This document shows, piece by piece, positions 21,836-32,455 of a DNA stretch of 64,000 bases (its first letter is position 1; every line of letters starts with the position of its first letter). The notes beneath the pieces were generated by a model. That model was not told the origin of the DNA and ran no database searches. It was given only the letters and a program-made list of their open reading frames with translations. The stretch comes from Isochrysis galbana (taxonomy: Eukaryota; Haptophyta; Isochrysidales; Isochrysidaceae). Location of the stretch: contig CM030936.1 of assembly GCA_018136815.1 (NCBI GenBank), positions 2,507,079 through 2,571,078 on the forward strand, in the 5' to 3' direction. The position numbers and the translations under genes were made by a program.

Positions 21836-22430
21836 ATGCTGATGACCGCCAAGCATGCCGAGGAGCTCGCCTTGCGGCACCTCGAAGCAATGGGCAATCG
21901 CCTCACCCCTGTCGAGCTCGCCACGGCTTCTGACGCGCTCCGGTTCCTGACCAAATCGCCCGGCCGGGTTGCACCCCTCGTCTTGCATTGCGCCGCATCG
22001 CTCCTCCGTCACGCGCACGCCGACGTCTCTCTGCTCGGCTTCCTACTGCTTCTGACTGATATGATGAGGCAGATCGCCGAGCGAAGTCCGGTGCTCGCGA
22101 CTCCACTACCGGTCCGCGCCCTCTTCCACCACGCCACTTGTCTCGCGACACCGCACGGCCGCTTGGCGTGCGATGCGCTCGCACAGCTCGCTCTCCAACG
22201 TCCAAACCATGTGAGCTTGGTGGCCGTCTCCTACGTCGATCTCGCACACCGACTGCTCGTGACCCGCACGGTCGCGCCTCTGCTTTGCGTGCTGCGCGCG
22301 TTCCACAAGGCGCTCCTCATCCCGTCCGTCACAACCATGCACATCTCCCAAACCGCCGCGCTCGCCGCGGCGCTCGCATCCAACGACTTCTCGCTCAGAG
22401 CGGCAGTCGCCCTCCAAACAGGGTGTGGAG
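21836..22430 (+). pseudogene. Truncated alpha-helical (HEAT/ARM-like) protein gene
   Basis: From the ATG at 21836 a well-formed frame encodes about 198 residues of paired amphipathic helices (AEELALRHLEAMG, VAPLVLHCAASLLRHAHADVSLLGFLLLL, LARPLACDALAQLAL-type helices, VAPLLCVLRAFHKALL), consistent with a HEAT or armadillo solenoid. Around 22425, after VALQTG, the helical pattern collapses into Cys/Lys sequence and an A-run at 22463-22469. From there the opposite strand carries unrelated coding-like sequence. I infer a gene broken by insertion or rearrangement, although a first exon followed by an unseen splice remains possible. Family not identified. Confidence 0.5.
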
Positions 22431-22454
22431 CGGAGCAATGCGAAACGTTTTGTT

Positions 22455-22830
22455 TTAATCGTAAAAAAAAGACAATAACACATCAGGGCGCGTGGAGCAA
22501 ACGGCCGACAGGTGCGGGTCGCCGTTTAGCGTGCCGCCGGGTAGGTAGTCGACGCACTTGACGTCGTTGATCGTGGCGGGCAGCCCCGCGAGCTGCGGGT
22601 CCCAGCTGGCGCTCTGCGCCTTCCACGCGGTGTGGATCACGCAGGGCGCCGTGTAGTGCGCGCCCGATGGGCGGCGGCAGCGGCGGCGCATCGGCCGGCG
22701 GCAGCAGCAGCCGAATGTGGAGCGCTTTCAGCGACGGCGGCCACTTGGGGGACATGTGCGCGAGCTGCTGGGCCGACACGGTGAGAATGCTCAGCGAGTG
22801 GAGCCCATCCAGCCGCGGCAGCTGCCTTCA
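22455..22830 (-). pseudogene. LRR-like coding remnant, frame-broken
   Basis: Read on the minus strand, 22825 to 22690 gives LDGLHSLSILTVSAQQLA and then PPSLKALHIRLLLP, two leucine-rich units. In another frame 22680 to 22455 gives APCVIHTAWKAQSASWDP and LPATINDVKCVDYLPGG, closing at a stop. The two parts need a frameshift or a small unseen intron within a GC-rich Pro/Ala stretch. Probably the C-terminal piece of an LRR protein. Confidence 0.35.
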
Positions 22831-22929
22831 CACATGTAAACGCCACCGCGACGCAACCGCCTTCAATTATCTATCATGCTGTCACCGCACGACGGCAAGG
22901 CTTGCGGGCAAGACGCCCGCCGCCCGGCG

Positions 22930-24060
22930 TTAGAAGTCCCGCACCTTGGAGGTGCGCCGCCTGCGTTCCCTGCCGCCGTGGGGGGAAGAGCACGAGGCCT
23001 CCGAAGCCTCCGAGGCCCGGGGCCGACGGTGCGCGCGCGCCTTGCTGGCGCGGTTGTCGCCGCCCACGTCGCGGTCGGTGACGTGCAGCTCGCTCCAAGC
23101 ACTCGCGTCTCTGTGGTATACGCTGAAACATTCCGCGTGAAAGAGCTTCTTGCACGCCACACACCAAACGCCCTTGGCCGCCTTTGCGCGCCCCTGCTGC
23201 TGATGTCTGTGAGACAGCGACCCCTTCTTGTCCGCTGCCTTGGGACAGAAGGAGCCGAGGCCGCAGTAGCGTGTTCTCGCCGCTGCTTGGGGCACGCTCG
23301 CGATCATATGCTTGCCTCGGTCGAAGGGTGGCGGAATCAACTGTTCGTCTGCAAAGGCCGTGCGCGGACGTTTCGGTCGCTTCGAGCGATTGTTGCCACG
23401 TAACAACTCACACGCGTCGAGCAGGCACTGCATGTCGTATGTGTCGAGATCAATGTGGTCGGCGCTGTCGGGCCGGGAGGAGTTGAAGCCGCTGATGAAA
23501 AGGCCCTCGGACACCTTCTCCACAAAGTCGGAGTGAGTCATCGCCTTCTTCTTTCGGCGCCGCCCCACCGCCTCGGCCTGAGCGCAGCAACTACAGAAGA
23601 GCAAAACGGAGGTGTGCCTGAGACGTATCCGGAAAGGGCGGTGCGGAGGGAGGACCGCCGGCGCTCCCGCGCACCTGCGTGTGTTCCCGGAGGGCGAGCC
23701 CGTCAAGCACCGATGCAGCGCCGCTGCCGCCTCGGCTCTGGCACGTTCCTCGATGTCGAACTGCCTCTTGTACAAGACGTACGCCTGGTCTGCCGCGGTT
23801 TTGAGGAGCGACTTGAAGATGGGATGCCACCACTTGCGGTCACGCCAGCCCATGCCGTCGAGGTTGTAAGACTTGGCGATCTGGTCGAACCTCGCGCGTA
23901 CACATGACACATGCACATGCACGCGCCACGCGCCACGACCTGCGACTTGCTCTCAGAGGTCCCGCCGTCCCGCCGTCCCGCCGTCCCGCCTTAAGGGGGA
24001 TCCCGGAGAACCACACAGCAGCCAGCAGCTTGGCGACCTCAGGGGGCAGTGTAGAGTGTA
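22930..24060 (-). pseudogene. piggyBac-like transposase, C-terminal part with intron
   Basis: The minus-strand frame has the piggyBac C-terminal signature: FDQIAKSYNLDGMGWRD then RKWWHPIFKSLLKTAADQAYVLYKR. After a 97-nt GT-AG intron (23674..23578, donor GTGCGC, acceptor GCTCAG) come a Lys/Arg-rich linker and a Cys/His finger CVACKKLFHAECFSVYH, the knuckle that in piggyBac transposases binds terminal repeats. The finger looks half complete, with one expected upstream C-x2-C pair unclear. The DDD catalytic core is absent. A short upstream piece at about 24050-23990 (LPPEVAKLLAAVWFSGIPL) may derive from the N-terminal region. TTAA target sites or terminal repeats were not identified, so this could be a domesticated fragment or a relic. 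Confidence 0.7.
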
Positions 24061-24409
24061 GGTTGTGGCTCAACCCTGGCCACTCCTGCTTCTCCCTCGC
24101 GTGCCTCGCCGATCTGCGTGGGTACCTCCCGGGTGGAAAGCATAAACTGTATCATTTTGGAGGGGTGATAGTGATAGCGAGATGGCGATAGCTACCTATG
24201 AGCTCTCTGCTCTGAGCTCCTCGAACTTGTGACGTGGGCGCTAGGCGCTAGACCTAACACACAAACTCGCATAAATATAAATAACAAATAACCACACGAT
24301 AATTAATTTTTAACAAATTTTTATGGGTCGCGGCGCGGCAAAGGAACGGGACTAGCGCTCACTCAAGACAGGACCCCCTGCCGCGGCAAGCGCAAGCACC
24401 CTTCCCCCC
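24061..24409. other. Intergenic, AT-rich patch
   Basis: No gene seen. An AT-rich segment at 24260-24320 separates the piggyBac relic from the L1-like fragment. Confidence 0.4.
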
Positions 24410-25440
24410 TTATGCCACCCAGCTCTTCACTAGCTTTCTACCTGCGCTAGCCAGAGCGCCCCTCCCTCCACACTTAGACAGCCCCCTACGCCAGGATCCT
24501 GTTCTGGTCTCGCAGGCAAGGGGGCCTAATGGGAGGGAGAGGAGCAACTCCTCAGAGAGGAGCTGTGGGGAAGGAGATGTCTGAGTGGGGGCGCTATACC
24601 CTTGCGCTAGGCATGGGCAGCGACGCCGCCTCAAGACATGTCCTCCCTCTTGTCTTGAGTCGAAATTTTTGGTGCTTGAAGCAGAGGGCAAGGGGGTTTG
24701 TGCTTCTTGGGTTAGTTGTAGTTGGAAGAGGGAGTGGGAGAGGGAGTGAAGTGTTGGAAGAGGGCCCAAGGCAGGGCACTGAGTTGTAGGTAATTGTGGC
24801 CCACAAGAGTGGGGTGAAAACGTGAAGTGTATCAACAAAGGTCTTGAGTTGAAAGTTTTGGTGCTTGAAACAGAGGGCGAGGGGGTTCGTGCTGTTTGGG
24901 TTGGTTCTAGAGGGAAGGGAGAGTAGGAGAGGGAGTCAAGTGTTGAAGGAGGGCCCAAGGCAGGGCACTGAGTTGTAGGTTCTTGTGGCCCACAGGAGTG
25001 GGGTGAAAACGAGAAGTGAGTCAACATGTTGAAAAACAGAGGCACAAGTTGCTCTCCGTAGGAGATTGATGGTTGTGAAGTGCCCTCCCATGTTGGGTGC
25101 ACTGATGGTAGAGGTTTCCACCATGGGGAGGGCAGCTGAGCTGCCCTCCCACATGAGGTGCTCTTGGGGTGGGAGGGTTTCCCACTGTTGGAGGGAGTCT
25201 CAAAGACCCCCTGCATGCTACGCAGAGCCATGGGGGCAACCTGTTCGGTGCCAGTGCTTGCCACCCCGCGCGCTTGCGCGGGCGTGGTTTGGATGGGCTG
25301 GATGGGCTCTGAGAGGGCTTTCTGACGAGCCGCCTCGGGCGGCATGGGGCGTCCCAGGTGGGGCGCGGTGGCGAGGGTCGCCTGGGGCTCGGGAGCGGTC
25401 GCGGCACGCTCCATAGTTCAAACTATAACAATAGTTTTTT
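24410..25440 (-). mobile_element. L1-like retrotransposon 5' fragment, second family member (MERAATAP ORF)
   Basis: Palindrome AACTATTGTTATAGTT at about 25418-25435 (minus orientation), then ATG GAG CG, mirrors the 5' end at 2895-2930. The ORF (25414..24410, 334 residues) starts MERAATAP and shares the spaced (G)RPxPPE motif with the copy at 2906. The rest is Pro/Ser/Thr-rich, with two tandem units of about 175 bp (24660-24830 and 24838-25010), each encoding FSPHSCGPQ and TTQCPALGP. No RT is seen. I read it as ORF1 of an element that lost its pol. Confidence 0.65.
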
Positions 25441-26172
25441 GACAAATAACCACACGATAGCGAAAGACGGCGAGAATGACAAGCACACACGAGAAAACAC
25501 AAACTGCCTAATCGCATGAAACACACGAAAATAACTAGCCGGTCACCTATCGACAGGAGGAAGACGGGAACTCATCCGTCAGGGACAGGAACAATCCGCT
25601 CGACACCCCCACCCCCACAACCGACAACCCGTCAACGCGTGCCCCTAAGCCCTAAGTCGAGCACGAGGAGAGTCGCCGCAAGGCATGTGTTGAGAGAGTG
25701 CGTGGGCGTGGCTTCACGATAGAGACCCAAAGCGGCGTGCGAGGCGAGAATATTACAAGGTTTTTTCTTCTGAGCTCTTTCCCATCCCTGCCATCACGAC
25801 AGCCCATAAAAACCTACTGAATGCAAGTCAAACGAATCCAGAGTAGGTGAAGTGGTCCGCTTGCTACCGCGTCGCAAACCCCCAGGAGCATACAATACAT
25901 CAGACCATGCCAATACAGCCGACCATGCTGCAAGCAGTGGCAAGCAGCAGTTGTACATTTGCAACCGCAAGCAATGGTTTCTTCTGGAAATTGCAAGCAA
26001 ACCGATGAATCTACTGTTTCTTGCCGGGAAGCCTTTAATGAAAGGGTTGCTGAAGAGCGGTGCACCAAGATGTGAGAGGAGTAACACGCCGGGGACATCA
26101 ATATTGAGGTGAGAGTCATGCCACAATGTTTCTGGTCACCTCTTGGAGTGAGCCAGACACTCACAAGTGGAG
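25441..26172. other. Intergenic, no gene recognised
   Basis: Contains GAATATTACAAGGTTTTTTC at 25748-25767, similar to the tail of R1 at 46118-46138, so part may be repeat remnant. No gene seen. Confidence 0.35.
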
Positions 26173-26517
26173 TCACTTCCCTGTTGCCTTTAGCCGCGCT
26201 ACCTCGTGCTCGAGCGCCTTCACCCTCTCTTGCAGCGTGGAATTGGAGCTAACCGTCTCGCGGCCTAGAGCATCAATGCGGGCGTCAACCGCCTCCGCAG
26301 CGCGCCAGACATCCTGGTGGACACGGTAGTAGCCGAAAGCCAGCGCTGCGACGCCGCCGGTGAGGAACGACTGGAAGTGGTGACGGAGCTGTGAGGTGCC
26401 GGGGGGAGACGGGGGGAGGAAAGAAAGGGGGGGTAAGAAAACGTCTGGAACAGTGATAGTCCAGCCGCCTTGCCCGCTTTGCCCGCGCGCCTGGCCGAAG
26501 GGGCGCACCGTGGCCAT
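26173..26517 (-). CDS. 74-residue membrane/coiled-coil protein with a 9-nt first exon
   Basis: Exon 1 is only ATG GCC ACG (26517..26509). The 120-nt intron (GTGCGC ... CCTCACAG) joins in phase 0 to exon 2 (26388..26173). The product reads MATLRHHFQSFLTGGVAALAFGYY at its start, giving one short hydrophobic helix (about residues 9-24), and then VWRAAEAVDARIDALGRE and LQERVKALEHEVARLK. These are two heptad-patterned segments that form a coiled coil ending in KATGK. Without splicing, the hydrophobic domain would be preceded only by poly-Pro and Arg from low-complexity DNA. The layout resembles small organellar membrane proteins with a soluble coiled coil. The family is unknown. A long G run (26588-26611) lies upstream. 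Confidence 0.5.
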   Translation of the reverse strand: MATVRPFGQARGQSGQGGWTITVPDVFLPPLSFLPPSPPGTSQLRHHFQSFLTGGVAALAFGYYRVHQDVWRAAEAVDARIDALGRETVSSNSTLQERVKALEHEVARLKATGK

Positions 26518-27317
26518 GGGAGGCGGGGAGGCGCGCGCGCGACGCGAGTCGGCCGTGCGCGGAGGCAGAGCGAGCCGGGGTGGGGGTGGGGGGGGGGGGG
26601 GGGGGGGGGGTGGAAGATTCATTGGGCGGCCGGGGAGGACCGTTGAAAAGTATTCATCATTTTTCGGTCATCGCCTTGGTGTTGTGCTCGAGAAAACAGA
26701 ACTCGGGGGCAGAAATTCAGATATACTCCTACTCCAGGGGCCTGAGCTTCTCCAAACGGCCCCATTTCTATTGGGAAGATTGAAATTTGAGCCTTAGACG
26801 TACGCCGGGTCACTGCTGTTGGCAGCAGAACGGAGACCGTGTTCTCACACCTGGTGAACGGCGTCGCAGAGCACACTGCGGTATTCACGTTGTCCATGCG
26901 CCATAAACGACATGTACGGTGGCGTTGCATGCGCCCGTCATGGCCCGGCCACCAGCCAACAGGTTCTAGAGTATCGACAGTCCACAACACCATGCACGCG
27001 ATAACGCCAAGCGGGGTTCGGGAAGTAGCGCAGCGGCCCTTCATCTCTTCTTCTTAGCCCCCCGTATGGCGTGGCCCGCCCTCCCTCTTCTCTTCGCCTG
27101 ACTCCGCGCAGGTGATGCGAGCGCCGCGCAAGATGGCGCGGCTCTGCGTCACTTACGAGTCGAGCCATGCCGCCTTGGCTGTGAAGACTGAAGAAGAAGC
27201 GGAGGAGGAGATGCGAGCGCAGGTGCGAAGGTGCGAAGCCGCAGGCGGAGGACGGAGGAGGTGGCGGTGGCCAGATTGTGGGGCGCCAAGTCCCCTAGTC
27301 CCCTATATAAACATCTG
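26518..27317. other. Intergenic with poly-G run; no gene recognised
   Basis: G run at 26588-26611. The rest is of mixed composition with several short open frames on both strands, none resembling a known protein. Confidence 0.4.
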
Positions 27318-27775
27318 AAGGTTGAGGCTGAGGCTGAGGCTACTTCCGACTTCCGCTCTAGCTCTAGCTCTAGCTACTAGCTATAAAGGGTAAAGGGCCA
27401 CGCACTCACGGTACGTACTCACGACATCGCCTATAACCCAGTATACTCACTCCCTTACACTACCCCCTTATTCATCCTTCATTCCTTTGTGTTTGGTATC
27501 GGGGGGGGGGGGGGGGGGGGCGTGCACTACGACGACGGGCCAAGTGCCAAGTGCAAGGGTTTGTTTGGCTGGGGCAGACCTGCTGCTGGGTGTTCCTGTG
27601 AATAAACGCAAACGCCTGTTGTATGTGACACTTCGTGCCCCTGGGAGGTCTCTGCTCCCACTTCTCGCGCCTTTTCCAACCAACGCCGCGCTTTCGCGGC
27701 ATTCATCTGTTGCGCGGGGTGTCGCCCCGCGCATATATCGCAGACAAGCGTGAGAATTACCTTATTCGTACGTGC
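27318..27775. repeat. Interspersed repeat R2 (copy 1)
   Basis: Block order matches 45005-45410: ACATCTGAAG, then ACTCACGGTACGTACTCACGACATCGCCTATA, ACTCCCTTACACTACCCCC, TTTG..TTGGTATCGGGGG with a long G run, AACGCCTGTTG, CGCGCTTTCGCGGCATTC, ending CAAGCGTGAGAATTACC. A diverged third copy of the TTTGGTGTCGGGGG block is at 38215-38420. (CTCTAG)n sits at 27355-27380. Confidence 0.75.
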
Positions 27776-27943
27776 AAAAAATCCTTAGTTCTTAGTTTTA
27801 CTTAGTACTTAGTGCCCACTTTCACCGCTCACTTTTCTCCTCACAACGGAAGCGCTCACCTGAGCGATAAACGGGGACTAGGCCTTGGTAAAAATATGTA
27901 CAAAATCGTGCCCAAATATGTAGTAAAATATGTCGAAATATGT
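27776..27943. repeat. AAATATGT-type short tandem sequence at the gap edge
   Basis: TATGTA, AAATATGTAGTAAAATATGT and CGAAATATGT recur immediately before the N run, which suggests that an AT-rich tandem array caused the assembly break. Confidence 0.5.
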
Positions 27944-28043
27944 NNNNNNNNNNNNNNNNNNNNNNNNNNNNNNNNNNNNNNNNNNNNNNNNNNNNNNNNN
28001 NNNNNNNNNNNNNNNNNNNNNNNNNNNNNNNNNNNNNNNNNNN
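27944..28043. other. Assembly gap (100 N)
   Basis: Exactly 100 consecutive N: a scaffold gap of conventional size, so the true length is unknown. It falls inside a repeat, so the order of the flanks should be treated with care. Confidence 1.
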
Positions 28044-28640
28044 GCGCGTCCTGGCCCCTCGTGGCCAGCCCATCGCTCCAACCCCCCCTCCCCCCCTGTT
28101 CGACAGGCAGACAGGTGCAGAGTGGGGGCCCCTGAGGCCCAGGAGCGCCAGCGAGGGAGAGGCAGGGGAGACCAGGACCCAGCCCCAGCCTCCTCTGCCC
28201 CCTGAGCTGGCCTCCAGGAGCCTCCAGGGGTCTCCAGAGGCAGCTGCAGGCCTGTCGCAGGCGCGCCATCGCGCGTGCTTGCAGGAGAGGGGAGAGAGAG
28301 CGCGGAGAAGGGGGTGGGCGGAGCGAGGGCTCCGCTCACCGGAAAATAGGTAAGTCCCGCACCAATTTACAGGAGAAGTCGGGACTGAGGACGCCGCCAG
28401 CCCGGTAGGCATAGGAGGAAGGGGGGAACGGATCACCGGGGGGGGGCGCGGGCCACCGACCATATCTAAGCCCTTTTCCCCTATCCCCCTAGTAGTGCAC
28501 GGGGGGAGTCGCCTGATGGCGGGGGGGAAAGGGCCGGGAGAGAGGGGGTGTAGAAAGGTTTGCTGCGTGAGTAGAAAGTAGAGGGTCCACGGCCGCGTGT
28601 GCGGTGAGACTATTAAGAAGTTAATTAGAAGTTAATTATG
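28044..28640. repeat. Interspersed repeat R1 (copy 2, nearly complete)
   Basis: Contains GGCCAGCCCATCGCTCCAAC, TGTTCGACAGGCAGACAGGT, GGCGCGCCATCGCGCGTGC, the junction GGTAAGTCCCGC..TTTACAGG, then AGATATGG..AAGCCC and the ACGGCCGCGTGTGCGGTGAG terminus with tail AGAAGTTAATTAGAAGTTAATT. Same modules as 41655-42405 in the opposite orientation. The left end is lost in the N gap. Confidence 0.85.
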
Positions 28641-29250
28641 CTAGGGGCCTATTAGATAGTGACCATATTAGCTGCCTGGGCGCAAAAAATACAGATCAGG
28701 GCGCTAATTTGACCTAGTTATGACAAGGTGAAGTCGTTCTCTTTAAGACTACCGGTAGTCTTCGTTGCGCCCCTTCAACCGCGAGCCGAGGCCCCAGAGC
28801 CACACAGACAGCACACATCACAACATCACACAACATGCCAACACAACACAACGAGCACAGCCGAGCCCATGCACACCCAGAGCCGCGAAGCTTAGTCTCC
28901 CATAGGGAAAGCCTCCGGCCTCCGGGCTGGGCCCCTACAATGCCGTGGCACTGACCTCGTGCGCAAGCACGAGGCGCAGACCCGGCCGATCAGCGGGGTG
29001 CATGGGTGCACCAGGGGCGACCGTGCTCATAGAGGGCTGAGCACAGGGAGCGCTGGGGCGCTGGGGCTGGAGGGAGGCATAGCACCGGCGGGGACACCGC
29101 TCGTACGTGCATCGGGGCGACGACGGACGGGCGAGAGAGCTCGCCCAGAGCCCCAGGGAGTGTGGCTATAGGCGCTACTCTCGGAACTCTGGGATAGAGA
29201 GAAAACGCGGGAAACACACGGGGGGGTGACCCGTCCACAGGCCGCCCCTT
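28641..29250. other. Intergenic, no gene recognised
   Basis: Includes a short run of CACAACA-type repeats at 28815-28855. No coding call. Confidence 0.35.
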
Positions 29251-29405
29251 AATAGAATAAAACAACTGAGCGTTAGTACCACTACTCCCACTACTAGCCT
29301 GGTATTATCACGACACCCCTCACTCACCCCTCGGCGCACTTGCCCGTATGCCGTGACGTTTGTTGTCACTAGACACATACGCATATGCACCCCTACGAAT
29401 CTCCC
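29251..29405 (-). repeat. Interspersed repeat R3 with microsatellite tail (copy 1)
   Basis: GAGCGTTAGTACCACTACTCC and GGTATTATCACGACACCCCTC match the copies at 31775-31925 (-) and, inverted, 38985-39075 (+). In all three the block starting at GAGCxTTAGTACC (or its complement) ends against a different AATAAT/ATAGAATAAAA tail. This is the signature of a retroposed element with an A/T-rich simple-repeat 3' end. Confidence 0.65.
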
Positions 29406-30474
29406 CTCTCGCAAACCCCCGGCTCCCAAGGTGTCGTTCCGTCAATTATGGGACATCACTCAAATCGAGCCATAAAATGTCCATAGTCATTTATACAACA
29501 ATATTCACATACTCACCCTATTGCCGACTTTTAATATCTACGGTGGACACATCGCGCCGCGCACTTTCAGACCTTTCAGAACGCGCCTTTCATTGAGGCA
29601 GATAAGGCAGCCTTAAATCTTCATCTTCTTCGTCCTCTTTTCCTTTTCCGAGGTCCAAGACCCTCCCTTGATTGAGGTAGATAGTAGATATCCATCAACT
29701 CTGTCACATGGGCACATGGTACGTACACGGTGGGCGCCGCTTTCGATCGCTATGCGGCGCATGCCTTGGATGTCCGACTCGTAGATCACATTGTTCCAAG
29801 TCGGCTGGATCTGCAGTCACACACGCGTCACCGCGCGCACCATCCACGGAGCGTTCACAGAAGGCGCCAACACGAGACACGTAGCCGCCGAGGGGCCCCG
29901 CGCCCCGCGCCCCGCGCCCCGCGCCCCGCGCCGAGGTGGTGGAACTGCTCCGGAAGGCTCCGGTCGATCACACGCTGGTCGATGGTGCGCAGACGGAGCG
30001 CCCGCTCGCACAGCACCAGCTCCAGCACGTGAACGAGACCCGCCGCAGACAACGCCTCCACCCAGGTCGACGCATGCACGTGTCGTGCGCCAGGCGTGGA
30101 GCCGCCGGAGCACCGCCTGCAGCGGCGCGTCCACCGAGGACACGAGCCGGGCGGCGGAGACGAGGCGGCCGTCGCGTACGTCTGTATGGAGTGCAACAAG
30201 ACGGCCACGCGCGGTGAACCCATGACGCGCCTTACCCTATTTTCTTATTTTCGCCTGCACCCAATGACCAATGACCCTCCAGCATCTACGACTACTCTAG
30301 TAGTATTATAGAATACTCTCGCTCCTGTCTCCCGCTCTCACTTCCCCTGGCGCGCCCGCCTTGTCGCAGCCGACAAGCAGTCGTGCCCTCACTCCCCTCT
30401 CGCCACTCGCCACACACCACGAACGACTCTGCTGCTACCCGCCGTCGGGCGCGCTGGCGAGCGACGACGCCCGG
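29406..30474. other. Intergenic; possible decayed coding at 29850-30220
   Basis: At 29425-29500 a block beginning AAGGTGTCGTTCCGTCAATT matches, inverted, 35060-35145. Between 29850 and 30220 both strands are open and GC-rich, including VEALSAAGLVHVLELVLCERAL on the minus strand and a CMEC pair on the plus strand. I could not decide between them or name a family. Confidence 0.35.
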
Positions 30475-31274
30475 ATGGGCTGGAAGGGCTCCGCAACCGG
30501 TGCGTCCGTCCTGCTGCTCACCTTCTGGCTCGCCGTCTCGCGAGTGGGCCTCGCTGCACACGATGTGCTGCTCGTGTATGCAGTTGGCGCGTTTGCTTGG
30601 CGGCAACAGGAGCGTGAGCCGCGGAACGTGCTGCTGGGGAATGACGCGCAATTACAAGTGCGCTGGGGTGACTTTTTGCGCGAACACCACCAGCTCCTGG
30701 GGTGCATCTTGCCCGGTAATGGCCGGACACGTGCCGAGCGGATCCTTGCTCTTGCAGTGTCAACGCTCGCGCTTTTGTATTGGAAGACGATCTTCCGCAC
30801 CCCGAAGCTGTCCATGGGATCAGTGCAGGGCCTGCGTTCCTCCTTATGGACGCTCGTTGTCTCGAAGGCCATGCAGCTGCTGATGAAACGCCTGATTCGA
30901 TTTCTGGCTGCCCGACAAGCCAAATGGCATTCAAGCGTTGGCCTCCTGGAGAAGCTGCAGATGACTTGGGCAGTCCTTCAATATTGGGTGCGTATACGCC
31001 ATCATTTGGATAGGTCGTTCGTGGTTGTACAATCACCCACTCACCCTTTATATCTGGCTGTCCGCAGGTTATCGGGTTCATGATGCTGTGCGTCTTTCTT
31101 TTCCTGCGCGAAGGCCTCGACTGGTGGGGAAAGCTTTCAACGTGGCTCATAAATATGGCCTTCTCTTTGGTATTCATGGATTTGGTGTTTTGCTACATTC
31201 GATTCAATTTGTGGACAGCTCTCTTGCCTTTGCAAGCACGATTAACAGGGGCCCCACGATACAGAAGCATGTAG
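30475..31274 (+). CDS. Multi-pass membrane protein, 239 residues, two exons
   Basis: Exons 30475..30987 and 31068..31274, with an 80-nt intron (GTGCGT ... TCCGCAG) in phase 0 joining AVLQYW to VIGFMMLCVF. The ATG at 30475 starts a hydrophobic signal-anchor-like helix (ASVLLLTFWLAVSRVGLA). Further hydrophobic segments lie at about 30-45, 95-110 (ILALAVSTLALLYW), 125-145, 165-185 (spanning the splice) and 195-222 (TWLINMAFSLVFMDLVFCYIRF). The C-terminus is basic (LQARLTGAPRYRSM). Between the first and third helices is a hydrophilic loop with QREPRNVLLGND-type sequence. I do not recognise the family. Topology predicts four to six spans. The splice is well supported because it removes stops and extends a membrane helix. 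Confidence 0.65.
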
Positions 31275-31769
31275 AGAGCCATGAGCATGGGGAGAATTCA
31301 AGCCAGGCGTTCTAAGACTTTATGCTTTGTAAGTTTGAAGTCGATGCGTTCCTCGAACTCTGGACTGCTGAAGCATCGAAATCGATGCTTCCCTCGTCTT
31401 CCCCCCCCCCCCCCTTAATTATTGTTTATTGGTGTTTCGTGTTTCCTCGGACCATGAGCTCTCTGTATGGTCGTACTGTGTACTGTGAGCTAAGGTCACC
31501 TTGATTGAAGTCGGCCTCGGCCTTGAGCTCGTGGTGGGGATCTATGAGGTTTTGTTGCGGAAGCAAAATAATGAAAAAAGTATTGTCGGCTGGGCGGCCT
31601 GCACTGCAGACTGCAGTGCATATGCATGCCGATTCAAGTGAACAACAACAAAAAAGTCTTGATAATCTCGCCGCGCGCGCGACCTTGCACGTCTAGTCTG
31701 CAGCCACACCCGCATCCCTTATCTCTCCCTCCAGCCCTGCCTTGCGGCCCGTCCACTCGTGCTCTACTT
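31275..31769. other. Intergenic, no gene recognised
   Basis: 3' flank of the membrane-protein gene. C run at 31398-31412. No gene seen. Confidence 0.4.
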
Positions 31770-31929
31770 AATAATCATAACAATAATAATAATAAATTAA
31801 CTGAGCATTAGTACCACTACCACTACTCCCACTAGCCCGGTACTAACACGACAGCCCTCAACGCACCTGCCCGTACACCTTGGCGCGTGCTGTTGCTTGC
31901 AACAGATACATACACCTATTCACCCCTCT
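31770..31929 (-). repeat. Interspersed repeat R3 (copy 2)
   Basis: AATAATAATAATAAATTAAC tail then GAGCATTAGTACCACTACC and CGGTACTAACACGAC. See the copy at 29251. Confidence 0.65.
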
Positions 31930-32440
31930 AACTATCAGTAAAACTGATAGGGTCATGGGGGCCCCGTGCCCCCCTTCCTCCATCGCAGACCCCCCCTGGG
32001 TGGGCCTGCACACTCAACCTCAGCCCCTGCTTGCTGGCAGGGGCTGAGCTGACATCACTGTGGCACAGACCCTCGCCGAGCGCGCGCCGCGCGCCGCACG
32101 CATTCGCCTGCACTGGCCCTCGATCGTACTGACCCCTCACTCCACCACTGAGACACAGACCACTTGAGCCGCCAGGAGGGCACCCAGGGCCAGCGAGGCC
32201 AGCGAGGGACGAGGCAGGAGAGGCCAGGGGCTCAGCCCCAGCCTCCACTGCCCCCTGAGCTGGCCCAGTTGGCCCTCTGGGGGGACCCGAGGGTCCCCTC
32301 AGAGGGGTGCCATGGCGCGCGCAGACATCGCACGCCCGTAAGAGAACGAAGAGAACCGCGAGAAAAGAACGACAAAAAAACGACGCGATCTGACCCAAAG
32401 AAAAGGTAAGACTCACGCCTGTTTACGGTATGTTTACAGG
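31930..32440 (+). repeat. Interspersed repeat R4 with 5' hairpin plus ATG (copy 1)
   Basis: Starts with a perfect hairpin (8-bp arms CTATCAGT / ACTGATAG around AAA) followed by GGTC ATG. Then come CTGGGTGGGCCTGCACACTC, CAGCCCCTGC..GGCAGGGGCTGAG (itself a palindrome), GCGCGCCGCGCGCCGCACGC, and the Ser/Arg-rich AT-richer end with GGTAAGACTCACGCC..TTTACAGG. The same sequence in reverse occupies 45390-45865, and its first half recurs at 37615-37800. Confidence 0.8.
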
Positions 32441-32455
32441 CCGACACCATGTGAT

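Noticed and set aside
24660-25010. CRISPR-like or satellite array
   Set aside because: Only two diverged units of about 175 bp inside a retrotransposon ORF.
27112-27318. Plus-strand 68-codon frame rich in Glu/Arg
   Set aside because: Short, low-complexity C-terminus, ends in R2 repeat sequence.
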